From contig NZ_CP062973.1 of assembly GCF_017311165.1 (NCBI RefSeq), positions 2,232,001 to 2,296,000 of the forward strand: a DNA stretch of 64,000 bases, given 5' to 3'. Of the stretch, positions 47,291-56,022 are shown in pieces. The first letter of the stretch is position 1. Each line of letters opens with the position of its first letter. The position numbers were made by a program, and so were the translations under genes. This DNA comes from Psychroflexus sp. ALD_RP9 (GTDB taxonomy: Bacteria > Bacteroidota > Bacteroidia > Flavobacteriales > Flavobacteriaceae). The notes below the pieces were generated by a model. The model was given only the letters and a program-made list of their open reading frames with translations. It was not told the DNA's origin and searched no databases.

Positions 47291-47827
47291 ATGACTCAAG
47301 AAATTTACCAAGAAGCTATAAAATTTGCCACAAAAAAGCATCAGCATCAAACAGTGCCTGGAACTGAATCGAGTTATTTATGGCACCTTTCTAATGTAGC
47401 GATGGAAGTTATGATGGCTCACCAAATAAAAAATAATTTCGACCTTAATTATGCCATACAATTAGCACTACTTCATGATATTTTAGAAGATACCGATGCA
47501 GAATATTTAGAGTTAGAAGATAAATTCGGAGTAGAAGTAGCACAAGGAGTAAAGGCTTTGGCAAAGTATAACGACTTAACTTCTAAAAAAGAAAGAATGC
47601 TGGATAGTTTAAAACGGATTAAAGAAATACCAAAAGAAGTAAGTACCGTTAAATTAGCTGACAGGATCACTAACCTTCAAAAGCCTCCTAAATGTTGGCC
47701 AAAAGAAAAAATTGAAAATTACTGGGAAGAAGCAAAGCAAATCAACCAAATGCTTCAGGGTAAAAACGAATATCTAAGTAAACGCTTAGAAGAGAAAATA
47801 ACTACTTACGAATCTTATACGAGATAA
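47291..47827 (+). CDS. Small HD-domain protein, MESH1/small alarmone hydrolase-like
   Basis: A 178-residue single HD domain of the RelA/SpoT hydrolase type. Metal and catalytic residues fall as His32 (YLWHLSNVA), His62-Asp63 and Glu66-Asp67 (LLHDILEDT) and Asp124 (KLADRITNL), almost the same spacing as in MESH1-type enzymes. There is no synthetase, TGS or ACT domain. It may hydrolyse (p)ppGpp or act on another nucleotide. Monocistronic, in a region of accessory and decayed genes. Confidence 0.82.
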   Translation: MTQEIYQEAIKFATKKHQHQTVPGTESSYLWHLSNVAMEVMMAHQIKNNFDLNYAIQLALLHDILEDTDAEYLELEDKFGVEVAQGVKALAKYNDLTSKKERMLDSLKRIKEIPKEVSTVKLADRITNLQKPPKCWPKEKIENYWEEAKQINQMLQGKNEYLSKRLEEKITTYESYTR

Positions 47828-48059
47828 AACCTTATTATAACTTTTATCAAATAACTTATATAATTAAATTTATAATTGAATAACTTGGTAATCACTTAAG
47901 TCATTAAAGATATTTATTCAGTTATCATTGATTAGTTTTGCACATAAAAAAAGATAAACAAATAGGCATAAAGTAAACAATAATGTACTTTTAATTGTAG
48001 AATAAATTACATTAAATACAAAAAGTATTGTGCATAATATATAAAACAACTAAATTGAA

Positions 48060-48335
48060 ATGATGAATCAATCGGAAATAGCGAAATTTATATTAATGCC
48101 TTAAGTATATATAGTAGAATTGAAATACATCAAACACTCATAGGCTTAAATTTGTTATGATAAGTCAAATGATAAAGTTCTAACCCCAAAAGTAAATTTA
48201 CTATTCTCTGCAATCGCAGAAATATCAAGGCTTATGAAAGATTATAAAAAAGGAGAATCTGTCGATTATGACAAATTCTCCGCTTGGGTGACCGAATCTA
48301 TTGATACCTCTAACTTATTTTCTGATATTGAGTAA
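48060..48335 (+). pseudogene. Remnant of a small gene
   Basis: Two open pieces lie in different frames: an upstream one containing EIYINALSIYSRIEIHQT and, after a shift near 48160, a downstream one containing SAIAEISRLMKDYKKGESV and ending LFSDIE at the stop 48333-48335. The amino-acid mix looks coding, unlike the flanks. I cannot name the family. The rest of the 592-base gap between the HD gene and the next lipoprotein gene holds nothing clear. Confidence 0.4.
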
Positions 48336-48419
48336 GTTATGCTATTTAATATGTAATTTTGGAAAACTAAGCAGTTCTAATTACGGGAAGCTTACACATG
48401 AGCAAAACTCTGAGACAAC

Positions 48420-48968
48420 ATGAAAAATTACACCATAATACTTTTAATATCTAGCTTTTTAATACTTGTAAATTGTAAATCAAGATTGATTAATAAAACT
48501 GAAGAGACCATCGGCAAAATAAATAAACAAAGCGTTCTTATTGATCAGTTTAAAAAAAATGGACGGAATGATGCATTTATGAAATCAAAATTATACAATT
48601 ACCAAAATTTTGAAATCTTAGAAGCAGAGTTTTTTGGTGATACGTTGATGAGAACTCAAATGAAAATTTACATGAAAGACAGTCTGATGATTAAATTTGA
48701 ACACTATGGATTACGAGGATCGGACGCACGATTAGGCAAAGAAAAACCTTACGCAAAAGTTTTTAGTGAAATCTATTATTTTGAATCTCCTAGAAAAGGA
48801 ATATTAAAATACAAAGAAATAAAAATTAAAAACTTCAGTGCTTTCAAAAAAGCAAAATCTGATTTAGATAAAATAAAATTTGAAATTACCGAAGTGAATC
48901 AAAATGACTACGAAATGGTACTAAGAAATTATGTAGATTTAATTCAGTTACATAATAAGACGAATTAA
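48420..48968 (+). CDS. Hypothetical lipoprotein
   Basis: A 182-residue lipoprotein with lipobox FLILVNC (Cys20) and a Lys-rich mature part with strands such as AEFFGDTLMRTQMKIYM. No family recognised. A possible -7 element TAATTTTG lies at 48354-48361, with a TTG 23 bases further upstream, rather too far for a good promoter. Confidence 0.65.
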   Translation: MKNYTIILLISSFLILVNCKSRLINKTEETIGKINKQSVLIDQFKKNGRNDAFMKSKLYNYQNFEILEAEFFGDTLMRTQMKIYMKDSLMIKFEHYGLRGSDARLGKEKPYAKVFSEIYYFESPRKGILKYKEIKIKNFSAFKKAKSDLDKIKFEITEVNQNDYEMVLRNYVDLIQLHNKTN

Positions 48969-49497
48969 TAAAAAATTTGAAGTAATTTCTGTGGTTGCCT
49001 ATTTTTTGAATCACTAAAAGATTAAAGCTCACCTGATTTTATTAATATAAAAGATGTGTATTTTATAAAGCAAAGAATAACAAATACTTAGACAAAAAAT
49101 CTTACATTTTAAAAAATTAGACAAAGCATCACAAAATGTCATAAACATATCATGATTAAACATAATCTGACATAAAAAATGCCTAAAGCGGTTTAAAATG
49201 AGTGTAAAGGTGTATAATAGGGTATAAGTGTGTAAATAACAATTTCAATAATAAAAATGATTTTTGGTGACTTCGATTAAATTTAAAAGCAAGAAGTTGA
49301 ATCTAGTTTCAAATATAAGCCTCTAACCAACTACCAACAAAGTATATCAGTTTAAACCATAATTAGTTATAAAGTTTAAAATAAATACGGGATAATATGT
49401 TTAAACTCGTTAATTTTTGCCTTTGAAGCGAGGAAACATCTATTAATAACAGAAAATCAAATCCTTAAAAATTATTATTTAGATTTAGTATAAATAA
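48969..49497. other. Gene-free stretch before the siderophore receptor
   Basis: About 530 bases without a supported gene. It holds a run of related units near 49202-49239 (GTGTAAAG, GTGTATAATAG, GGTATAAG, GTGTGTAAATAA) of unknown meaning. The receptor promoter follows immediately. Confidence 0.4.
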
Positions 49498-49498
49498 T

Positions 49499-49529
49499 TT
49501 TGTCATTCCATAGAACATATATATTTTTG
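49499..49529 (+). promoter_or_regulatory. Promoter of the TonB siderophore receptor gene
   Basis: TTTG at 49499-49502, exactly 19 bases, then TATTTTTG at 49522-49529: a full match to the Bacteroidota housekeeping consensus. The start codon is 38 bases downstream of the -7 element. I see no clear Fur-like palindrome over it. Confidence 0.75.
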
Positions 49530-49567
49530 CGGAAATTTTTATTTAAATTAAGTCTAAACAAAAACAA

Positions 49568-51991
49568 ATGAAAAACTTATTACCATTACTCACTTTACTC
49601 TTGTTAACAAATTTAGCTTTAGCACAAAATGGTACAATATCAGGAACTGTAAAGGACAACAATCAATCACCTCTTTCAGGCGTGAATGTTTATTTTAAAG
49701 ACACAACAATAGGCACACAAACAAATAAAAATGGCAAATTTGAAATCTCAAATTTAGAAAATGGCAATTACACACTTTTAATATCTTATTTGGGTTTCAA
49801 AACAAAAGAAATTCAACTTTCAGTTAAAAATAATCAAAACAAAAACTTAGAGACAATTACCCTTTACGAGGGAAATGAAATATTAAGCGAGGTTATTATA
49901 AACGGAAAACGTCGTAACAAGTTTTCAAGAAGAAAAACTGCTTATGTTTCAAAACTTCCTTTAAAGGATATCGAAAATTCGCAAGTTTATAGTTCAGTTA
50001 CAAATGAAATCCTAAAATCACAAATTGTCACAAATTTTGACGACGCCTTAAAAAATGCAACAGGTGTAGAACAACTTTGGACTTCAACTGGTCGTGGTGG
50101 CGACGGTGCTGGATATTATTCGCTTCGTGGATTTTCTGTTCAACCACAATTGGTAAATGGACTTCCAGGTCTAACAAATGGAACAATAAATCCTGCAAAC
50201 ATTGAACGCATTGAAGTTCTAAAAGGTCCATCTGCAACTTTGTTTGGAAATGCAGTAAGCTCTTATGGAGGGCTTATAAATGTAGTTACTAAAAAACCAT
50301 ACGTAGGAACTGGTGGCGAATTATCTTTTACTTCTGGATCTTACGGACTAAATCAAATCGTCGGAGATTTCAATACTGCCTTAAGTAAAGAAGATAATTT
50401 ATATTTCAGATTAAACACAGCTTACACAACAGAACAAAGCTTTCAAGATGCTGGTTTTAGAAAATCTTTTTTTATTGCACCATCATTATCATACAAGGTA
50501 AATAACCGTCTTTCATTTTCATTTTACGGAGAAATTACCCAAGCAGAACAAACCAATCCAACCTTTTTATTTCTAAATAGAAGTGCTCCAACTGTTGCAT
50601 CAAATCTTGATGAACTTAATTACAACAATAAGTTGTCATTTACTAGTAACGATTTAACATTGCAAAATCCAACGCAGAATTACAGAATTGAAATGGATTA
50701 TAAGTTAACGGATACATGGCGATCGCAAACCTTACTTTCCAAAAGCTCAACTTCTACAAAAGGTTACTATTCATACTTATTTGACTACGGTATTTTAGAG
50801 GGCAATACGTATACTCGTTTTATCAATAAACAGAATTCAAATACGCAAACAACCGATATTCAACAAAATTTCATCGGAGATTTCAAAATCGCTTCACTAC
50901 GAAATAGAATGGTTATAGGTATCGATTATTTTAATGAAACGCAAACAAACAACAGCACTGGATATGCCTTTTATGGAAATGTTACGCCTGATGGTGGTTC
51001 TAACGGAGATAATCCTTTTACACCAGGTGTAGAGAATGATTCATATCCGCTTTCAACTTCAGGTGTTGATGCTGCATTAGCATCACAAGGCGTTAGTAAC
51101 GTGAAGTCAAAATACCATATTTATAGTTTATATGCGTCTGATGTTATCAACTTTACAGACAATCTTTCGGCAATGATAGGTTTAAGATTAGACCATTTTG
51201 ATAATGAAGGTGATTTAGCAAATCTTGATGATGATTATGATCAAACTACTTTATCACCAAAATTTGGTGTTGTTTATCAACCCATAAAGGATAAACTATC
51301 TGTATTTGGAAACTACCAGAATGGTTTTACTAATGTAGCACCTCAGTTAGTTGGTAATCCTGATGAAGGTCCGCAAACTTTAAAAACCTTTGATCCAGAA
51401 CAAGCAAACCAATTAGAATTTGGTTTTAAAACAAATCTCTTTAATAATCGATTAAATGCCACGATTAGTTACTATGATATTAAAGTAAAAGACCGTGTAA
51501 TAACTGATCCTTCATCGCCTTTTAACAAAATCCAAGGTGGTGAAGTGGTAAGTAAAGGCTTTGAAATTGAAATTAATGCCAATCCACTAAAAGGCTTAAA
51601 TATAAGGGCTGGTTTTAGCAATAATGATAGTGAAACAATTGAAACTGATAATACTGAAATCTTAAACAAAAGACCACTTGAGGCAGGACCAGAAACACTT
51701 TATAATTTCTGGGCAAATTATGAATTTCAAAATGGTATCTTAGACGGTTTTGGCTTAGGCTTAGGATTTAATGGAGCAAGCGAACGTTTTGCAATCAACT
51801 ACGAATCGACAGGTGAATTTATTCTACCAAGTTACACGATTGCAAACGCCTCTGTTTTTTACCAAGCTGATAAATACAGAGTTGGCTTAAAGCTGAACAA
51901 TGCTTTTAACAAAGAATATTACAAAGGTTGGACAACCATTAACCCACAACAGCCTAGAGCATTATTGGCAAACTTCTCATATCAATTTTAA
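49568..51991 (+). CDS. TonB-dependent siderophore receptor
   Basis: An 807-residue outer-membrane receptor: signal peptide (ending LAQN), a carboxypeptidase-regulatory-like domain (about 22-95, GTISGTVKDNNQSPLSGVNV), a plug domain (about 145-240, GRGGDGAGYYSLRGF and IERIEVLKGPSATLFGNA) and a 22-strand barrel ending in ANFSYQF. The plug wording and C-terminal KLNNAFNKEYYKGW are typical of FpvA/FhuE/FoxA-type siderophore receptors. The next gene, a PepSY membrane protein, is often paired with such receptors. Which siderophore is unknown. Confidence 0.93.
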   Translation: MKNLLPLLTLLLLTNLALAQNGTISGTVKDNNQSPLSGVNVYFKDTTIGTQTNKNGKFEISNLENGNYTLLISYLGFKTKEIQLSVKNNQNKNLETITLYEGNEILSEVIINGKRRNKFSRRKTAYVSKLPLKDIENSQVYSSVTNEILKSQIVTNFDDALKNATGVEQLWTSTGRGGDGAGYYSLRGFSVQPQLVNGLPGLTNGTINPANIERIEVLKGPSATLFGNAVSSYGGLINVVTKKPYVGTGGELSFTSGSYGLNQIVGDFNTALSKEDNLYFRLNTAYTTEQSFQDAGFRKSFFIAPSLSYKVNNRLSFSFYGEITQAEQTNPTFLFLNRSAPTVASNLDELNYNNKLSFTSNDLTLQNPTQNYRIEMDYKLTDTWRSQTLLSKSSTSTKGYYSYLFDYGILEGNTYTRFINKQNSNTQTTDIQQNFIGDFKIASLRNRMVIGIDYFNETQTNNSTGYAFYGNVTPDGGSNGDNPFTPGVENDSYPLSTSGVDAALASQGVSNVKSKYHIYSLYASDVINFTDNLSAMIGLRLDHFDNEGDLANLDDDYDQTTLSPKFGVVYQPIKDKLSVFGNYQNGFTNVAPQLVGNPDEGPQTLKTFDPEQANQLEFGFKTNLFNNRLNATISYYDIKVKDRVITDPSSPFNKIQGGEVVSKGFEIEINANPLKGLNIRAGFSNNDSETIETDNTEILNKRPLEAGPETLYNFWANYEFQNGILDGFGLGLGFNGASERFAINYESTGEFILPSYTIANASVFYQADKYRVGLKLNNAFNKEYYKGWTTINPQQPRALLANFSYQF

Positions 51992-52003
51992 TTAGTCAAG
52001 TTA

Positions 52004-52038
52004 AAAAGAGTAACTTTTTATTAAAGTTGCTCTTTTTT
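52004..52038 (+). terminator. Hairpin with T run between receptor and PepSY genes
   Basis: AAAAGAGTAACTTT pairs with AAAGTTGCTCTTTT with one mismatch, loop of five, followed by T's. It sits 13 bases before the PepSY gene, so it may act as an attenuator that gives the receptor more transcript than the reductase-like partner. Confidence 0.65.
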
Positions 52039-52050
52039 AAATTTTAAATA

Positions 52051-53172
52051 ATGTCAGCTAAAAAAATCATATTTCAATTACATAAATATTTAGGTTTAAC
52101 GACCGGTTTAGTAGTTTTTATTGTTTCTATAACTGGTTGTTGTTGGGCGTTTAGAGACGAAATTGAAAGCCTGTATGATGACTACAAAAAAGTTATACCA
52201 CAAGACAAAGCAATTTTAACACCAACACAAGCAAAGAAATTAGCAAAAGATGTTTTTCCAAATAATACGGTTCACGGAACTTTGTTTAAAAAGGAAGACG
52301 ATGCTATTGAAGTAATTTTTTATGATGCCGAACCAGAATTCTATCAAAGCGTTTTCTTAAATCCATATTCAGGGGAAGTAATTCAAGTTGATAATCATCT
52401 GTCAGGATTTTTTGCATTTATACTAAAAGGTCATATGCGGCTTTGGTTACCTAAAACTATTGGCGAACAGGTCGTAGGAGTTTCTATTTTAATTTTTATA
52501 GCAATCATTATTTCAGGATTTATACTATGGTTACCCAAAAAACGTAAAAACTTAAAACAACGTTTAAAATTTGATTGGAAAAAAACAACACGCTGGAAAC
52601 GTAAAAACTTTGATTTGCATACGGTTGTTGGCTTTTACATCTGTTCACTCGCATTAATTTTAGCTTTTACAGGCTCAATGATGTCTTACAATTGGTTGAA
52701 ATATGTGGTTTACAAATCAACAGGCGGCGAAAAAGTTCCCGCTTTTATTATACCTGAAAATCAAAGCGAAATTGAAGATAGAGAAAGTAAAGTTCCAATG
52801 GACTATTTAATTACAAAACTTTCAATTGAAAATCCAAATGCAGAAAGTTTTGAATTACACTATCCCAAAACAGCAGACGAAAGTATTTACGTTGAAGTTT
52901 CAAACACAAAAGGAATTTATTACGATTCAGATTTTAGATTTTTTGACCAAAACACTCTAGAGGAAATAGAAACACCAAGTATTTACGGAAAATATAAAGA
53001 CGCAAAAGTAGCGGACAAAATTCAGCGAATGAATTACGACATACACATTGGAGCAATTGGTGGTATTGCTGGGAAAATTATTGCGTTTTTGGTTAGTTTG
53101 CTAACTGCGAGTTTACCTGTAACTGGAGTGTTATTGTGGTACGGGCGAAATTATAAAAAGAAAAAGTTTTGA
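52051..53172 (+). CDS. PepSY-associated transmembrane protein (siderophore-linked reductase-like)
   Basis: A 373-residue inner-membrane protein of the PepSY_TM family with four membrane helices (about 17-37, 145-165, 195-215, 340-362), PepSY-like periplasmic segments between them and conserved histidines near helix ends (HKYLG, GHMRLWLP, FDLHTVVGFY, YDIHIGAIGG) that in relatives may ligate heme. Related proteins reduce ferric siderophores at the membrane. Follows the siderophore receptor gene. Confidence 0.88.
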   Translation: MSAKKIIFQLHKYLGLTTGLVVFIVSITGCCWAFRDEIESLYDDYKKVIPQDKAILTPTQAKKLAKDVFPNNTVHGTLFKKEDDAIEVIFYDAEPEFYQSVFLNPYSGEVIQVDNHLSGFFAFILKGHMRLWLPKTIGEQVVGVSILIFIAIIISGFILWLPKKRKNLKQRLKFDWKKTTRWKRKNFDLHTVVGFYICSLALILAFTGSMMSYNWLKYVVYKSTGGEKVPAFIIPENQSEIEDRESKVPMDYLITKLSIENPNAESFELHYPKTADESIYVEVSNTKGIYYDSDFRFFDQNTLEEIETPSIYGKYKDAKVADKIQRMNYDIHIGAIGGIAGKIIAFLVSLLTASLPVTGVLLWYGRNYKKKKF

Positions 53173-53832
53173 AGAGTATTAAATCTAATACATAAATTAC
53201 CATTCCACGCACTTTAATCCTAAGTCTATATTTAAGCAAAAAAAGTAATACATAACATTGTAAAACAAATTTAAGTATAAAAACCTATTAGTGTTGGTTT
53301 AAATTAGACATCAAAAATTCTTTAAATAACAAACAGCTTTCAACGGTATCAACGGTAAATCTAAACTAAAACTAGAGTAAGCCATTGTTTTAAGCATTGA
53401 AGCCATTGAAACTATAATTTATTAAAATTATGTTTTTCTATGTGATTGATGATGCTTTTTAAATCATTAAACACGATGTATCTACATGTATTTTTAAAAG
53501 TCTTCAGGTAATACAATGTATTTTCATGTATGTTAGTGTATGATTGTTACTAGTTTCTCAAAAAAACTTCATAAATACATAAAACCACATGATTGTACAG
53601 TAAGCAGCTATAATTGTACATTAAATTGCACTTCAACTAGCCTGAGTTTTTTTAAAGATACATCATAATTTGGACTAATTAATTTGCAATTAGTTGGTAA
53701 AACTCCCCTCAAAAACTTCAATCTTGAAATATTAAACCTATTCCACAAGCTAACAAATCTAATCGTATTTTAATTTGTGTGATAAAGTTAGTTTGGTTAG
53801 TTTTAAATATTCAAAAAAATAATCCTTTAAAC
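53173..53832 (+). promoter_or_regulatory. Upstream region of the type I restriction island with paired repeats
   Basis: No gene is supported in these 660 bases. They hold a perfect tandem repeat TCAACGGTA (53340-53348, 53349-53357); a 16-base near repeat, ATGTATCTACATGTAT (53476-53491) and ATGTATTTTCATGTAT (53516-53531), 14 of 16 identical at a 40-base period; and ATTGTACA twice (53592-53599, 53613-53620) at a 21-base period. Helical-phase spacing suggests protein binding sites ahead of hsdM. No consensus promoter is seen. Confidence 0.4.
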
Positions 53833-55401
53833 ATGTCTGAAGATCACAAAAAACAACTCGAAACTCAACTCTGGAATATTGCCAATGAACTCCGTGGTAA
53901 AATGGATGCAGACGAGTTTAGAGACTATATTCTTGGTTTTATTTTTTTCAAGTATTTATCTGAAAAAATGCATATTTACGCAGATGATTTGTTGAAAGAT
54001 GATGGACTTCATTTTATTAATCTAAATACCGAAAATCCAGCCGATGCCGAATACCTGGATGCTGTTCGTGAAGAAACCTTGGGCAAATTAGGTTATTTTT
54101 TAAAACCTAACGAGTTATTTTCAGAAATTGCTAAACGTGGTAATAAACAAGCTGTTGACCAAAGTAATTTTATTATTGAAGATTTAACAGCCATCCTTAA
54201 TAATATTGAACAAAGTACTTTAGGAACAGAGTCAGAAGACGATTTTGGCAACTTATTTGAAGATTTAGACCTTAATTCTACCAAACTAGGTAAAAGCGTA
54301 GAGGCAAGAAACAGTCTTATTGCCAAAGTTTTGGCGCATTTAGATAAAATAGATTTCAAGCTTCAAGACACCGAAAGCGATGTGCTAGGTGATGCTTACG
54401 AATACTTAATTGCACAATTTGCCAGTGGAGCAGGGAAGAAGGCAGGCGAGTTTTATACGCCGCAACAAGTTTCAAAAATTTTAGCAAAGCTCGTAACGCT
54501 AGGCAAGTCTAAAATTAAATCGGTTTACGACCCTACTTGTGGAAGTAGCTCTTTACTACTTCGGGTGGCTAAAGAAACAGATGTAGCCAACTTTTATGGG
54601 CAGGAACTAAACCGAACTACTTACAACTTAGCGCGAATGAACATGATTTTGCACGATGTGCATTACAAGCGTTTTGATATTCGCCAAGAAGATACACTAG
54701 AAAAACCACAGCATTTTGAAATGACTTTCGAAGCCATTGTGGCTAATCCACCTTTTTCTGCCAAATGGTCGGCTAACGATTTATTTTTAGGTGACGAGCG
54801 TTTTAGCAATTACGGTAAACTCGCACCAAAATCTAAAGCAGATTATGCCTTTGTACAACACATGATTCACCATTTAGACGAAAATGGAACCATGGCTGTT
54901 GTTTTACCACATGGCGCATTATTTAGGGGCGCAGCAGAAGGCCACATCAGGAAATATTTAATTCAAGAAAAAAATTACTTAGATGCTGTAATTGGCTTAC
55001 CTGCCAATATTTTTTATGGTACCAGTATTCCTACCTGTATTATGGTGTACAAAAAATGCCGTGAAAACAGTAATAATATCTTGTTTATTGATGCTTCTGA
55101 AGATTTTGAAAAAGTAAAAACCCAAAACTATTTGACTGATGCGCATGTTGAAAAAATAATTACAACCTATCAAAACCGAGTTGAAGTCGATAAATACGCT
55201 TATGTGGCAACTCTAGATGAAGTTGAAGAAAACGACTACAATTTAAACATTCCACGTTATGTCGATACCTTTGAAGAAGAAGAACCCATAGATTTAGAGG
55301 CAGTTAGCCATAAGTTGAAGCAAATTGACCAAGATATCAGCGCTACAGATGCTGAAATAGAAAGCTTTTGTCAGGAGTTGAATATTAAAACGCCTTTTTA
55401 A
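53833..55401 (+). CDS. hsdM: Type I restriction-modification methyltransferase subunit
   Basis: Adenine-N6 methyltransferase subunit of a type I system. I choose ATG at 53833 (MSEDHKKQLETQLWNIANEL, 522 residues); an upstream in-frame ATG at 53779 adds 18 poorly fitting residues. HsdM N-terminal helical domain (about 1-150), SAM motif I DPTCGSSSLLLRV (from Asp233; the usual third Gly is Ser) and catalytic NPPF (Asn305-Phe308). Its stop overlaps the ATG of the next gene (TAATG), so translation is coupled to a GIY-YIG nuclease rather than directly to hsdS. Confidence 0.95.
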   Translation: MSEDHKKQLETQLWNIANELRGKMDADEFRDYILGFIFFKYLSEKMHIYADDLLKDDGLHFINLNTENPADAEYLDAVREETLGKLGYFLKPNELFSEIAKRGNKQAVDQSNFIIEDLTAILNNIEQSTLGTESEDDFGNLFEDLDLNSTKLGKSVEARNSLIAKVLAHLDKIDFKLQDTESDVLGDAYEYLIAQFASGAGKKAGEFYTPQQVSKILAKLVTLGKSKIKSVYDPTCGSSSLLLRVAKETDVANFYGQELNRTTYNLARMNMILHDVHYKRFDIRQEDTLEKPQHFEMTFEAIVANPPFSAKWSANDLFLGDERFSNYGKLAPKSKADYAFVQHMIHHLDENGTMAVVLPHGALFRGAAEGHIRKYLIQEKNYLDAVIGLPANIFYGTSIPTCIMVYKKCRENSNNILFIDASEDFEKVKTQNYLTDAHVEKIITTYQNRVEVDKYAYVATLDEVEENDYNLNIPRYVDTFEEEEPIDLEAVSHKLKQIDQDISATDAEIESFCQELNIKTPF

Positions 55402-56021
55402 TGATGGTTAAGGGATACATGTATATTTTAAAATGTAGTAATGGAAGTTACTACACAGGAAGCACCAAACATTTAGAGCGGCGTTTGCAAGAACACCAAA
55501 GTGGAAATGCCGCCAAGCATACCAAAAAGTATTGGCCTGTTCAACTGGTTTATTTTGAAACTTTTAGCAGAATAGATCAAGCTTTTTACAGAGAGAAGCA
55601 AATACAAGGCTGGAGCAGAAAAAAGAAAGAAGCTTTAATAAATGGTTTCCCTGAAAAATTACATGAGTTAGCGCGGTGTTTGAATGAAACATCACACGTT
55701 GGCTTCGGCTCCGCTCAGCCAACGAGAAATGATGCGGTTGCCTTCGACTCCGCTCAGCCAACGGATGTCACGGTCGTTGAGCGGAGCCGAAACGACCTTT
55801 CCGAAAACGAAAATGCTGCTAAGAATGTTGCCTTCGACTCCGCTCAGTCAACGGATGATGAGATTGTTGAGCGAAGCCGAAACAACGAAGCTCAGTCAAC
55901 GAGGAATGACGCAGTCGCTGAGCGAAGCCGAAACGAAGCGGTCGTTGAGCGGAGCCGAAACGACGAACCCACTAAAAGGCATGTTGAGCGGAGCCGAAAC
56001 AAGCCTAAAACCCAACACTAA
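55401..56021 (+). CDS. GIY-YIG nuclease with a repeat-encoded C-terminal tail
   Basis: A 206-residue protein. Residues 1-97 are a compact GIY-YIG domain: MYIL and YYTG strands (Tyr8, Tyr18), Arg27/28 in HLERRLQEH and catalytic Glu65 in FYREKQIQGW, followed by SRKKKEALI, as in single-domain YhbQ/UvrC-like nucleases. From about residue 100 the protein is written by nine copies of a short GC-rich DNA repeat, read as FGSAQPT or FDSAQPT in one orientation and VERSRN in the other, and ends in KPKTQH. Starts at the hsdM stop and ends one base before hsdS. The tail is probably not functional protein, but the nuclease may be linked to the repeats. Confidence 0.88.
   Translation: MMVKGYMYILKCSNGSYYTGSTKHLERRLQEHQSGNAAKHTKKYWPVQLVYFETFSRIDQAFYREKQIQGWSRKKKEALINGFPEKLHELARCLNETSHVGFGSAQPTRNDAVAFDSAQPTDVTVVERSRNDLSENENAAKNVAFDSAQSTDDEIVERSRNNEAQSTRNDAVAERSRNEAVVERSRNDEPTKRHVERSRNKPKTQH
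55698..56003. repeat. Palindromic REP-like repeat array in the restriction operon
   Basis: Nine units of a ~20-base element. One orientation (CTTCGACTCCGCTCAGCCAA type): 55703-55725, 55742-55763, 55832-55853 and a 5'-truncated copy at 55891-55901. The other orientation (GTTGAGCGGAGCCGAAAC type): 55776-55793, 55866-55883, 55915-55934, 55943-55961 and 55983-56000. Units two and three, and four and five, face each other and can fold into long hairpins. G+C is far above the surroundings. Similar TGAGCGGAGYCGAA elements recur in many Bacteroidota genomes as dispersed palindromes (from memory). Confidence 0.88.
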
Positions 56022-56022
56022 A

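Noticed and set aside
53779..53832. Upstream ATG of hsdM
   Set aside because: The 18 added residues do not resemble HsdM, which begins normally at MSEDHKKQLE.
55698..56003. CRISPR array
   Set aside because: Units occur in both orientations, spacing is irregular and there are no cas genes; it fits a REP-like palindrome cluster.
55684..56022. In-frame upstream extension of hsdS (113 codons)
   Set aside because: It is the hsdS-frame reading of the repeat array; conserved HsdS sequence begins only at the ATG at 56023.
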